Shown here in pieces: positions 1 through 8,427 of a stretch of 64,000 bases of DNA. The DNA is from Diaminobutyricibacter sp. McL0608. GTDB taxonomy: Bacteria; Actinomycetota; Actinomycetes; Actinomycetales; Microbacteriaceae. Both the position numbers and the translations under genes were made by a program. The notes beneath the pieces are model-generated. The model was given only the letters and a program-made list of their open reading frames with translations. It made no database searches and had not been told where the DNA came from. Numbering within the stretch: position 1 is the first letter of the stretch; each line of letters begins with the position of its first letter. The stretch is from assembly GCF_039613825.1 (NCBI RefSeq), contig NZ_CP154826.1:3782001-3846000 (forward strand), given 5' to 3'.

Positions 1-1
1 G

Positions 2-46
2 AGCGCCCCCGGCCGCACCGCCTTCCGCGTCACGCTTCCCGCCTGA
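2..46 (+). CDS. 3' end of a probable sensor histidine kinase (partial)
   Basis: Only the last 14 codons and a TGA are inside the window. The frame reads SAPGRTAFRVTLPA-stop, which resembles the end of the HATPase domain of sensor histidine kinases, where G-x-x-F-x-V-x-L-P is the usual closing strand. The call rests on this short tail alone; the rest lies upstream of the window. An alternative is an unrelated protein with a similar beta-strand ending. Confidence 0.35.
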   Translation, partial: SAPGRTAFRVTLPA

Positions 47-256
47 CCCTGGCGTCCATCCCGCGCATCCGCCCCGCCTTCCCACCCGCCCGCGCCCCCT
101 TCCCACCTGAGCGCCTGCTCACTGGTCCCGAAGTGTCGGTCCGGCTGCCGTTTTGGGCCCAGTGAGTGCCCAATAAGTCGACCAGCGCTCTTTTGGGCGA
201 GGTGACCTCGCCGTAGACTCCGACCAGTTCCACGCGAGGAGCAGTGGGGAGGGGCA

Positions 257-1054
257 ATGGCGCGCCAGGCGAAGAGGGATGTCCGCGCAGTCGTCGTGTG
301 GGCGATCGCGCTCCTGGCCGTCACCGCTCTCTGCGCCCTCTGGCTGAACTCGTCCGGAGGCAGCTACCGTGATGTCTCGCCGCCCATTCTGGTCATCGCG
401 TACTCCCCCGCACTCGTCGCGCTCGCGGTCGCCGGCTTCCTTCCGGGCGCGGGAGGTTTCCGTTCGATCCTCGGCCAGTTCCTCCACTGGCGCGCCGGGG
501 TCCGGTGGTACGCGCTCGCCCTCCTCGGGCCGTTCGTGCTCGTGCTGCTGGCGACCGCGATCTTCGTCGGCGTGGGCGGGCATCCGCCGCAGCAGTGGTT
601 CGTCGTCCCTTCAGCGGCCGGCTTCGGCGTGCTGCTTGGTCCGCTCATCGCGGGTTCGATCGGCGAGGAGCCCGGTTGGCGCGGCTTCGGACAGCAACAC
701 CTTCAAAGACGGTTACGGATGCTCGGTGCCGCGGTCATCGTCGGCCTCCTCTGGAGCGTCTGGCATCTCTGGCCACTGCTCACCCCCGTCGGACGGGCTG
801 ACATCACCGGCGCGGACGTCGCGCAGACCTTCGTGCGGCTGATCTCGACGGCCGTGGTCTACGCCTGGCTCTACAACCGCTCCGGGGCCGGTCTCGCGGT
901 CGTGATGGTCGCCCACGCCGGTCACAACCTGGCGATCGACTTCGCTGCCCCCGAAGTCGCCGGGTCGGAGCTGGGCGGCTGGATCATCGCCGCGCTCTAC
1001 CTGGTCGCGGCGCTCGTCGTCGTCATCGTCGACCCACGGTTTCGCAGAAAGTGA
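257..1054 (+). CDS. CPBP family intramembrane metalloprotease
   Basis: A 265-residue membrane protein with about seven hydrophobic segments. The CPBP (CAAX protease/bacteriocin-processing, ABI) signature is complete: EEPGWRGF with the paired glutamates at 137-138 and Arg142, the second motif SVWH with His170, and VAHAGHN with His220 and Asn224. Family members are membrane-embedded proteases that cut prenylated proteins in eukaryotes and process or give immunity to peptides in bacteria; the substrate here cannot be told. ATG 257 follows a purine-rich GGGAGGGG. It stands alone, with its 3' end 9 bases from the convergent ATPase gene. Confidence 0.9.
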   Translation: MARQAKRDVRAVVVWAIALLAVTALCALWLNSSGGSYRDVSPPILVIAYSPALVALAVAGFLPGAGGFRSILGQFLHWRAGVRWYALALLGPFVLVLLATAIFVGVGGHPPQQWFVVPSAAGFGVLLGPLIAGSIGEEPGWRGFGQQHLQRRLRMLGAAVIVGLLWSVWHLWPLLTPVGRADITGADVAQTFVRLISTAVVYAWLYNRSGAGLAVVMVAHAGHNLAIDFAAPEVAGSELGGWIIAALYLVAALVVVIVDPRFRRK

Positions 1055-1063
1055 CTGTCCGTC

Positions 1064-2446
1064 TCAGCGCAGCGGCACCCGCACATCCACCCCGCCCTCC
1101 ACGGTGAGCCGCGTGCGCATCGACGCCAGGATCGGCGCCGGCACGAACCCGCCCGCGAAGAGAACCTCCCCCTGCCGGAACCGTGGCGCCCGCGCGATGA
1201 GGGCGGGAGGCGCGAACCCGAAGATCGTGCCCAGTTCGTCGAGGTCGAGCGGCGAGCTCATCTTCATCAGGGCCAGGTTGTCGCACTGCGAGATGATGCT
1301 CGGGTGGATCTTCGACGGCCGCTGCGTGGACAGCAGCAGCCAGAGCCCGAACTTGCGGCCCTCCGCGGCGATCTGGATGATCCGTTCGCGGACCGCCCGG
1401 TGCAACGGACCGTCGTTGTCGGGTGAGCACAGGTTGTGCGCCTCGTCGATGACGATCAGGATGGGCCGGCGCGTCTCCCGCTTCGCCCACAGGTCGTCGA
1501 GCACGGCCATCGCCACCACGAGCTGCTCGTCGGCGTAGGAGAATCCGCCGAGGTCGACCACGGTCGCGTCGGGGCGCTCGTCGAGGATCTCGGTCACCGC
1601 ACGATGCTCCTGCGCCCACACCTCCCAGTCGACGAGGCGCAGATTCTCGACCCGGAGCGCGAGCAGGTGCGCCGCCTCGTCGCCGCTGGCACGCAGTCGC
1701 GGGATGATCGCATCCGAGTCACCGCTGCCGACCGTCTCCTCGAGGCGCAGCAGCGCGTTGTACTCGGCCCGGTCGACGACGGGGTCGAGCCGGAGCAGCG
1801 CCGCCTTCGCCCGCAGGGAGAGCGAGGTGAAGCGCGCGTAGAGCGAGTCGGGTCCGCGGCCGGGACGCAGGATGCGGATGTCGCGCTCCTCGAGTGCGCG
1901 CTGCTCGTCGGGGGTTCCCGCGTCCGTCAGCTCGCGCAACCGCACGAAGTCCGCGTTGGGGTCGAAGATCACCATCGGCAGCGCCGCGTGCACGAGCAAC
2001 TGCTCGAGGACCACCCCGAGGGCGTAGGTCTTGCCCGAACCGCTCTGGCCGCACCAGAACGTGTGCCGGTTGAAGCGGTGGGGCACCAGCCGCGCGGGGA
2101 TGCCGTCCGCTGACAGCAGGGACCCCACGGACAGGGCGGCGCCGGCTTCCGAGTGCACCAGTCCGATCGTGTCCGCATCGGCGGGTGCGACGACGGCGCT
2201 CGTGAACGGCGCCGTCGCCCGGCGGTCGAATCCGTGCTCGCCGATCGCGGCCAGGAGCGTCCCGGCGCCCGCGAGTTCCCCGGTCGGTGTGAATTCGAGC
2301 GCGTCGACCTGCCCGATCTGCACCCGGCCGTGCGGCTCTGTGAGGGTGACGAAACCGCCGGGCACGAACGGCGAATCGCTGCTGCCTTCGAATCGGAAGA
2401 GGCGGCCGTCGAGAGAGACGGCGGTGGTCGCGGATGTTGTTGTCAC
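1064..2446 (-). CDS. HerA/DUF87-like ATP-binding protein
   Basis: A 460-residue P-loop ATPase of the HerA-FtsK type. An N-terminal beta-rich region (about 1-115, HerA barrel-like) precedes Walker A GQSGSGKT at 133-140. Walker B is ILIVIDEAHN near 325-335, followed by a sensor-like LLLSTQRPSKI. I start it at GTG 2446 because everything further upstream in this frame is the shadow of the neighbouring permease gene; the first residues then read MTTTSATTAVSLDG. Relatives pump or translocate DNA, and some pair with nucleases in phage defence. No nuclease partner (NurA, SIR2, DUF4297) is adjacent, so the role here is open. Confidence 0.8.
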   Translation of the reverse strand: MTTTSATTAVSLDGRLFRFEGSSDSPFVPGGFVTLTEPHGRVQIGQVDALEFTPTGELAGAGTLLAAIGEHGFDRRATAPFTSAVVAPADADTIGLVHSEAGAALSVGSLLSADGIPARLVPHRFNRHTFWCGQSGSGKTYALGVVLEQLLVHAALPMVIFDPNADFVRLRELTDAGTPDEQRALEERDIRILRPGRGPDSLYARFTSLSLRAKAALLRLDPVVDRAEYNALLRLEETVGSGDSDAIIPRLRASGDEAAHLLALRVENLRLVDWEVWAQEHRAVTEILDERPDATVVDLGGFSYADEQLVVAMAVLDDLWAKRETRRPILIVIDEAHNLCSPDNDGPLHRAVRERIIQIAAEGRKFGLWLLLSTQRPSKIHPSIISQCDNLALMKMSSPLDLDELGTIFGFAPPALIARAPRFRQGEVLFAGGFVPAPILASMRTRLTVEGGVDVRVPLR

Positions 2447-2497
2447 CTTGCCGAGGCTATTGCGCGGCCGGGGGCTGCGACAAGCATTCCGCCGGAT

Positions 2498-2570
2498 GCC
2501 CGAGTGCGGCAGTTGCGGTCGAGCGTGGCAGTTGTGCCTGACGCTCTCGACCGGAACGGGCGCTCTCGGC
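2498..2570. repeat. 72-bp palindromic element, copy 1 (divergent)
   Basis: A 73-bp intergenic element between the AI-2E gene end and the ATPase gene start. Its right half, TGACGCTCTCGACCGGAAC and CTCTCGGC, matches the other four copies closely. Its left half (GTCGAGCGTGGCA) has diverged but still pairs with the right half. It is the least conserved copy. Confidence 0.65.
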
Positions 2571-2583
2571 GGCGGGGCAGCGC

Positions 2584-3759
2584 CTAGAGCTGCTCCTTCG
2601 TCGGCATCACGACTTCGGTGACGATGAGGATGATTCCCGCGGAGATGGGGATCGCGACGAGCGCGCCGGGCAGCCCGAAGAGCGTGCCGCCCGCCAGCGC
2701 CGAGATGAGCACGACCGATCCGGGGATCTTCACCGCCTTGCTCATGACCTTCGGCGTCAGGATGTATGCCTCGACCTGCATGTAGATCAGCATGAAGATC
2801 AGGACGACCAGTCCCGAGGTCGGCGAGTGGATGAACGCGAGCACTGTCATCACGGCCGTCGTGAGGATAGTGCCGATCAGCGGGATGAGCGTGATGAAGA
2901 ACGCGAGGATGCCGATGAGGAACGCGCCCGGCACCTGGGCGATCAGCAGGAGGATCACGCTGTAGACCGCGTTGAAGAACGCGAGGATGACCATCCCGCT
3001 CAGATATTTGCCGACATTCTGCAGGATGCGCTCGGTGTACCCCTTGAACCTCTCCCGCCGTGATGCGGCGACCAGGCGGTAGCCGGCCTGCTTGGTCGCG
3101 TCGTAGGTGCCGACGAAGTAGATCGTCAGCACCGCGATGAAGAACCCGGTCGTGACACCGTTGATGACACTGAGGCCGAATCCGACCAGGCCGGAGCCGA
3201 CGGAGGCGATGAACTTCGGGTCGCTGACCTCTTTCGCGACCCAGTTCACGACCTGGCCGAGCACGCCGTTGGAGGCCGCGTTCGACGGATCGAACCACCC
3301 CTGTTCCCTCAGGTTCGCGACCTCCTGCGGTATGACCTGGATGAGCGTCTGGATCTGGTTCACGATCAGCGGCACGACCACCCAGATGATGCCGACGAGG
3401 ACCGCGACGATGAGGAGGATCACTGTAACGATCGCCCACGTGCGGGTCATCCCGTGGCGCTGGAAGAACCGCACCAGCGGGTCGAGGCCGACCGTGATGA
3501 ACATCGCGAGAAAGATCGAGAACACGATCGTGCGCAGGTTGTAGACCGCGAGGCCGGTGGCGAGGGCGCCGAGGGCGCCGAGCGTCACGATGAAGCCCCA
3601 CCGCAGCGGGCGTCGCGTGCTCACAGCACCCGTGAAAGGCTGGGACTCCAGTTGCGACTCCGGATGGACCGCAGACTGCGACGCGACCGAAGCCGGCTCA
3701 CCCGCCGCCGGTGCGACCTCTACGCTGGTCGCTGGCTGGGACACGTTCTCGTCTGTCAT
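2584..3759 (-). CDS. AI-2E family transporter (TqsA/PerM family)
   Basis: A 391-residue membrane protein. A Pro/Ser/Gln-rich cytoplasmic head (1-50) is followed by two transmembrane helices, a long extracytoplasmic segment with amphipathic helices (about 130-190), then five to six more helices ending in a typical LPGALVAIPISAGIILI segment. Members of the AI-2E/PerM family export autoinducer-2 or, in other cases, act as Na+/H+ antiporters or general permeases; the substrate cannot be read from sequence. The start ATG 3759 has a GGAAGG ribosome site. The gene runs in the same direction as the ATPase downstream, separated from it by a palindromic repeat. Confidence 0.85.
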   Translation of the reverse strand: MTDENVSQPATSVEVAPAAGEPASVASQSAVHPESQLESQPFTGAVSTRRPLRWGFIVTLGALGALATGLAVYNLRTIVFSIFLAMFITVGLDPLVRFFQRHGMTRTWAIVTVILLIVAVLVGIIWVVVPLIVNQIQTLIQVIPQEVANLREQGWFDPSNAASNGVLGQVVNWVAKEVSDPKFIASVGSGLVGFGLSVINGVTTGFFIAVLTIYFVGTYDATKQAGYRLVAASRRERFKGYTERILQNVGKYLSGMVILAFFNAVYSVILLLIAQVPGAFLIGILAFFITLIPLIGTILTTAVMTVLAFIHSPTSGLVVLIFMLIYMQVEAYILTPKVMSKAVKIPGSVVLISALAGGTLFGLPGALVAIPISAGIILIVTEVVMPTKEQL

Positions 3760-3916
3760 GGCGCCCTTCCTTCTCGGCCGAGAGTATTGCGCTTCTGGCT
3801 GCTCGACAATACCGCGCGCGTCGCACCCGGCGGACGACTACCATTGGTGAGTCCAGCAACCTCCTCGAGGAGTCGCGGCCATCTCTTCCCTTTCCGAGTC
3901 ATCGATCGTCGCCCGG

Positions 3917-4657
3917 TTGCGCGCGGCAGGCTGCGTCTTCGCCGAGGACGAGGCGCGGATGCTGCTGGATGCGGCCTCATCGCCGGAGGACCTCGAGGTG
4001 ATGGTCCAGCGCCGAGTGGCAGGTGAGCCCCTCGAGGTGATCGTCGGCTGGGCCTCGTTCTGCGGGCTGCGTATGGTCGTCGGGGCCGGGGTGTTCGTGC
4101 CGCGCAGGCGCACGGAACTGCTCGTCGAGGAGGCCGGCGCCCTCGCCGCTCCGGGCATGGTCGTCGTCGACATGTGCTGCGGTTCGGGCGCGGTCGCGAC
4201 GGCCCTGGTCGCACGCCAGCCCGGGCTCGAGATCTACGCTGCCGACATCGAACCGGCCGCGGTGCGTTGCGCCCGCGCAAACCTCGGGACGCGCGGCCAG
4301 GTCTTCGAGGGCGACCTGTTCGATCCCCTGCCGGTCTTCATCGTCGGCCGGGTCGACATCATCGTCGCGAATGCGCCGTACGTGCCGACCGACGCGATCG
4401 CCCTCATGCCGCACGAGGCGCGCATCCACGAGCCGCAGGTCGCCCTCGACGGCGGTGCCGACGGGCTCGACCTCCAGCGGAGGATCGCTCTCGCCGCGCC
4501 CGAGTGGCTGCGACCGCATGGCAGGCTGCTCATCGAGACGAGTGAACGCCAGGCGCCGGAGACGGTACGGGCCTTCGAAGCGGCAGGGTTCGCAGCGAGC
4601 ATCCTGCGCTCGGAAGAGCTCGACGGAACCGTCGTCATCGGCACCCTGCTCGACTGA
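3917..4657 (+). CDS. PrmC-related protein N5-glutamine methyltransferase
   Basis: A class I SAM-dependent methyltransferase. The SAM-binding glycine motif is VVDMCCGSGAVA (about 78-89) and the catalytic NPPY motif appears as NAPYVPTDA, the variant seen in the PrmC-related actinobacterial subfamily (TIGR03704-like), so the true target may not be release factor. The N-terminal helical domain RAAGCVFAEDEARMLL fits HemK/PrmC. The only start codon in frame is TTG 3917. A strong GAGGAG lies 8 bases before an ATC codon at 3881, in the same frame and 12 codons upstream, and homologues usually have these extra residues; the real start may therefore be ATC 3881. Confidence 0.85.
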   Translation: MRAAGCVFAEDEARMLLDAASSPEDLEVMVQRRVAGEPLEVIVGWASFCGLRMVVGAGVFVPRRRTELLVEEAGALAAPGMVVVDMCCGSGAVATALVARQPGLEIYAADIEPAAVRCARANLGTRGQVFEGDLFDPLPVFIVGRVDIIVANAPYVPTDAIALMPHEARIHEPQVALDGGADGLDLQRRIALAAPEWLRPHGRLLIETSERQAPETVRAFEAAGFAASILRSEELDGTVVIGTLLD

Positions 4658-4660
4658 CGA

Positions 4661-5530
4661 CTAGAGCGGAGCAGCGCGCGGCGCCAGTGCCCGCGCTCGG
4701 GCGTCGCACCATATGTAGAAACCGGCATATGCCACGAGCGAGAAGATCATCCCACCCACGAACAGCGCAGCGGACGGGCGTTCCCAGAGCAGGTCGTCGC
4801 GGCGGAGGCCGAGAGCCGCCACGATGAAGACGAGGCTGGCGAGCTGAGCCTGAAAAACCCAGCGGAACGCGCTCCAGCGCGCATCCCACAGCATCCACAC
4901 GTTGACCACGCCGGGCAGCGTCAGCACGGCTCCGGCGACCCGCGCCGTCAGCGGGGTCAACAGCCACGCCCAGACGGCTATGGTCTGCTGCGGCGAGAAG
5001 AAGAGGAACAGCCCGGCGACGAGTGCGCACAGGCCGATGACGGCGAGCACCACGCGAACGACCAGGGGCAACGCGTAGTCCCGCTCGTCGGGCACCCCGG
5101 GATCCTGACCGCGATTGAGGATGAGCACCGCGAGCACGAGGAACGGCGTGACGACGTAGAGGGTCACCCACACGATGAACGAGATATGCCCGGGATGGAA
5201 CCTGTCCCAGTGCAGGAAGGTCGCAATCGACAACAGGGTCGCGAAGACGAGCACGGCCGGGAAGCCGTGGCGGACTCGGTGCCACGTGTTCGGCCTCAGC
5301 ACGTTGATAAAGAAGACGATCCCGCCGAGGTAGGCGGAGGCCAGGAACATCGCGGTCAGCGGCGGCATGATCGTCCAGGCGAAGAGCTGCTCCGTGTCGC
5401 CGGGCAGAAGGTAGAGCAGCACCCACGCGACCACGAGGAACGGGATGATGATCAGCGCCACCCACTTCGTATACCGCAGGATGCGGTCCGTCGCGCCCGC
5501 GCGACCGCCGGTTTCCGGGTCAGCCGCCAT
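4661..5530 (-). CDS. Multi-span integral membrane protein, function unknown
   Basis: A 289-residue hydrophobic protein with about eight membrane segments and short loops. No catalytic motif is recognisable. Starting at ATG 5530 its first 11 bases overlap the end of the upstream STAND ATPase gene, so the two are very likely translated together. By context it may be a membrane partner or output of that ATPase; nothing in its own sequence shows this. The 3' end lies 3 bases from the convergent methyltransferase gene. Confidence 0.7.
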   Translation of the reverse strand: MAADPETGGRAGATDRILRYTKWVALIIIPFLVVAWVLLYLLPGDTEQLFAWTIMPPLTAMFLASAYLGGIVFFINVLRPNTWHRVRHGFPAVLVFATLLSIATFLHWDRFHPGHISFIVWVTLYVVTPFLVLAVLILNRGQDPGVPDERDYALPLVVRVVLAVIGLCALVAGLFLFFSPQQTIAVWAWLLTPLTARVAGAVLTLPGVVNVWMLWDARWSAFRWVFQAQLASLVFIVAALGLRRDDLLWERPSAALFVGGMIFSLVAYAGFYIWCDARARALAPRAAPL

Positions 5531-8171
5531 CGCCGGCCTCCACCGGTTGGAGTGCGTACTCGACCGCCTCGTCCAGGGAGAGGCCCCGGCCGGCCGACCG
5601 CGCGGCCTCGAACACGGCGGCGAGCTCACCCGCCACAATCGTGTCGACGAACGGGCGGTACAGCGCCTGCGCGGCCGAGTTCAGGAGGCCGCTCTGCGTC
5701 CGGATCGTCTGGCACGCCCCCAGCATCCGACCGGCGCGTTCGGCCTCACCGCGCATCGCCGCGATCGCGACCATCCCCTCCAGCCCGTAGGCGACACCTT
5801 CGACGTGGCCGAGCTCGACCGACTCCTCGAAGCCGGCGCGGAACTCCTCGGCCGCGAGATCGCTCGCACCGAGCGCCAGGTGCGCCCAGGCCACGTGGTG
5901 GATCGCGATGGTCTCGCCGAGCTCGTCATGACGGTCGCGGGTCAGAGTCAGGCTCGCCTCGAAACGGTCAAGCGCATCCTGCGCGCGGCCCTGCGCGAGC
6001 GCGAAACGACCCAGCGTGATGAGCGCGAGCGACTCACCCCAGGCATCCCCGCTCTCCCGGAACAAGCGCAGTCCCGTCTCGAAAGCTTCCGCGGCCTGCT
6101 CGGGCTCCGGCTTCAGGCGGGCGAGCAGAGCGATGCCGAGCGAGATCACGGCGAGTCCCTCTCCTCCCGGATTGTCGGTGCGGTGGAACAGCTCTGCGCT
6201 CTCGGTCAGCCTCTGGGCGACCATGCCGTCCGGGTCCTGCCAGAAACCGATCGACGTCGTGAAGTACAGCGCGATCGCGTGGGTCGCGTCGTCGAGCTCC
6301 GTCCCGGAATCCAGGATCTCGTCCATCCACTTCCGGACCTCGCCGAGGTGGCCTCCGACCCACCAGTAGACGTAGAGGGCCCAGGCCAGGTGTGCCGCCC
6401 GGTCGTAGCGCTTGGTGTCGAGCAGGTAGCGCTGTACGGACCGCAGGTTGTCGCGTTCGTCGGTGAGACGCTGCACCAGTTCGCGCTGCCGCGGCCCCTC
6501 CAGCTCGAATTCGACCCGGTCGCCCTGCTCGAGGTAGTACTCCGCGAGACGTTTCTGCAGCTCCGCCCGCTCGTCGTCGCCCAACTGCTCGAGCGCGTAT
6601 TCGCGCACGGTCTGCAGCATGACGAACCGAGTCCAGGTGCGACGGTCCTGCTGACTGACCAGGCTGTTGTCGACCAGTTCGCTGAGCACGGTGAGCGCGT
6701 CGACGTCGGGTGAGTCGACCGCGACGGCCTCGGCCGCCTCCAGCGAGAAGCCGCCGCGGAAGACTCCGAGCCTGGCGAGCATCCGCCGCTGTTCCTCGTC
6801 GAGGAGTCCGGCGCTCCACTCGATCGTGTTGCGCAGGGTCTGCTGCCGCTCGGGCAGGTCGCGGGCGCCGCCGACGAGCACGGCGAGCCTGCGGTCGAGC
6901 CGCTCCAGAAGCGAGGCGGGTGAGAGGACGCGGATGCGCGCCGCCGCGAGCTCGAGGGCGAGCGGCACCCCGTCGAGCGCGTCGCAGATCCGCGCGACCG
7001 CCTCCTGGTTGTCGGGCCCGACCTCGAAGTCGGGCTTCACCGCACGCGCCCGCTCGGTGAAGAGCGCGACCGCCGGGCTCGCCACGACCTCGTCGAGCGC
7101 GGGGCGCCGCGACCAGTCCGGGAGGCCGAGCGGCCCCACTTCATAGCTGCGTTCCCCGCTGATCCGCAGCAGCGCCCGGCTCGTCACGAGCAGCGTGAGC
7201 CCGGGCGCCTCGGACAGCAGCCGGGACATCGTCGGTGCAGCGCCGACGACCTGCTCGAAGTTGTCGAGGATGAGCAGTATGCGCCGCTCACGGACGGCTG
7301 CGACCAGCTTGTCGAGGATGGGCGCGTCACCCGTGTCGCGCACGCCGAGGGCGAGAGCGATCGCGTTCGGGACGAGCTCCGGGTCGCGTACCGGGGACAG
7401 GCCGACGAAGGTGGCACCTCCCGGGTAGCGGCCGGCGATCGCGGAGGCGACCGCGATCGCGAGCCTGCTCTTGCCGATGCCGCCGGGTCCGGTCAGGGTC
7501 ACCAGGCGCGCGGCGTGATCCGCGAGCATCCGTTCGAGTTCCGCGACATCGTCGTCGCGGCCGATCAGCTGCGTGAGCTGCAGGGGCAGGTAGCCGCGGT
7601 CGTTTGCGGGGGCGGGTGCTGCGACCGCGCCGATATTCGCCGCCTCCGCGCCCTCGGAGCTCGCCAGGGCCGCCTCCAGCACGGCGCGGCTCTCGTCGAA
7701 CCGCTCTGCGAGCAGGGTGGCGAGATCCGCTTCGACCAGCCGACCCAGTTCGGTCGGTGTCGAGAAGTATTTGAACGAGGCCATGTCGTCGTTGCGGATG
7801 CGCCCCAGCAACTCGTCCAGGCGCGGCTCGCGCGCATCCGCCGGCTCCTTGATGTACATCAGACGCGGGAGCGTCGACGGTGCGAGGTTGTACTCGTCCT
7901 CGAGGCCCGAGACCTCCTCTTCGGGCGCGACCCAGCCGTAACGCTCCCAGTACAGGCCGACGAACACGTCGCTCTGCTCCAGGTAGGCGCGGTACAGCTC
8001 GCGTGGCGGGTGCGGCCGGGCGCCCAGCTCGAACATAACCGGAGCGAGGTGGAGGCGCTCGATGGCAGACCGGACCGCCCGGCGCTCAGCAGCGAGTTCC
8101 TTGAGTGTCGAGCTGACGAAGACCCGTAATCGCTGATCAGGCGTTCGGATCGTACGAGCGGTAACGCTCAT
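5520..8171 (-). CDS. DUF4062 - NB-ARC/STAND ATPase - TPR protein
   Basis: An 883-residue signalling ATPase. Residues 14-105 form a DUF4062 domain (RVFVSSTLKEL, FVGLYWERYGW, EDEYNLA). Walker A is GPGGIGKSR at 228-236, Walker B is ILLILDNFEQ at 298-307, and the STAND GxP motif is GVPLAL at 400-405. A winged-helix region follows, then TPR-like helical repeats from about 590 to the end. This is the layout of COG3903-type STAND proteins, in which an N-terminal effector is released after the C-terminal repeats sense a ligand. ATG 8171 lacks a clear ribosome site. ATG 8228 would overlap the stop of the 50-residue gene upstream as ATGA and add 19 Arg/Gly-rich residues; either start is possible. Confidence 0.8.
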   Translation of the reverse strand: MSVTARTIRTPDQRLRVFVSSTLKELAAERRAVRSAIERLHLAPVMFELGARPHPPRELYRAYLEQSDVFVGLYWERYGWVAPEEEVSGLEDEYNLAPSTLPRLMYIKEPADAREPRLDELLGRIRNDDMASFKYFSTPTELGRLVEADLATLLAERFDESRAVLEAALASSEGAEAANIGAVAAPAPANDRGYLPLQLTQLIGRDDDVAELERMLADHAARLVTLTGPGGIGKSRLAIAVASAIAGRYPGGATFVGLSPVRDPELVPNAIALALGVRDTGDAPILDKLVAAVRERRILLILDNFEQVVGAAPTMSRLLSEAPGLTLLVTSRALLRISGERSYEVGPLGLPDWSRRPALDEVVASPAVALFTERARAVKPDFEVGPDNQEAVARICDALDGVPLALELAAARIRVLSPASLLERLDRRLAVLVGGARDLPERQQTLRNTIEWSAGLLDEEQRRMLARLGVFRGGFSLEAAEAVAVDSPDVDALTVLSELVDNSLVSQQDRRTWTRFVMLQTVREYALEQLGDDERAELQKRLAEYYLEQGDRVEFELEGPRQRELVQRLTDERDNLRSVQRYLLDTKRYDRAAHLAWALYVYWWVGGHLGEVRKWMDEILDSGTELDDATHAIALYFTTSIGFWQDPDGMVAQRLTESAELFHRTDNPGGEGLAVISLGIALLARLKPEPEQAAEAFETGLRLFRESGDAWGESLALITLGRFALAQGRAQDALDRFEASLTLTRDRHDELGETIAIHHVAWAHLALGASDLAAEEFRAGFEESVELGHVEGVAYGLEGMVAIAAMRGEAERAGRMLGACQTIRTQSGLLNSAAQALYRPFVDTIVAGELAAVFEAARSAGRGLSLDEAVEYALQPVEAGDGG

Positions 8172-8224
8172 GTCCGAAAGTCTGTTGCCCCGGGGCCGTT
8201 CTGTCCAGCCCCGGCCCCGGCCGG

Positions 8225-8377
8225 TCATCGGAGGGCGCGCGCCAGAGCCACGGCCTCATGCCGGTGGGCGATGGTCTCGAAGCCCACGATGACGACCGCC
8301 GGCGAGAGGGTGACGAGGATCAGGCAGGTTCCGATGCTGCCGTCGAGATACGTATAAAGGAGGGCCTGTTCGGTCAC
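8225..8377 (-). CDS. Small membrane peptide, 50 residues
   Basis: A GTG-started frame encoding 50 residues: a polar head (VTEQALLYTYLDG), one hydrophobic helix (about 15-32, CLILVTLSPAVVIVG) and a basic tail ending in ALARALR. A near-perfect AGGAGG sits 7 bases before GTG 8377, which is the main argument that it is translated. Its stop TGA overlaps ATG 8228 as ATGA, an alternative start of the STAND ATPase gene, which suggests it is the first cistron of that operon. No family recognised. Confidence 0.6.
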   Translation of the reverse strand: MTEQALLYTYLDGSIGTCLILVTLSPAVVIVGFETIAHRHEAVALARALR

Positions 8378-8427
8378 GATCGGCCCTCCTCCGCGCGACG
8401 TGGCTTTCGCGTCATTCCCGCCGAGAC

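Noticed and set aside
2447-3601. Open frame extending the HerA-like ATPase to 845 residues
   Set aside because: The extension is the Arg/His-rich shadow of the AI-2E permease gene on the same strand in another frame; the ATPase family sequence begins at GTG 2446.
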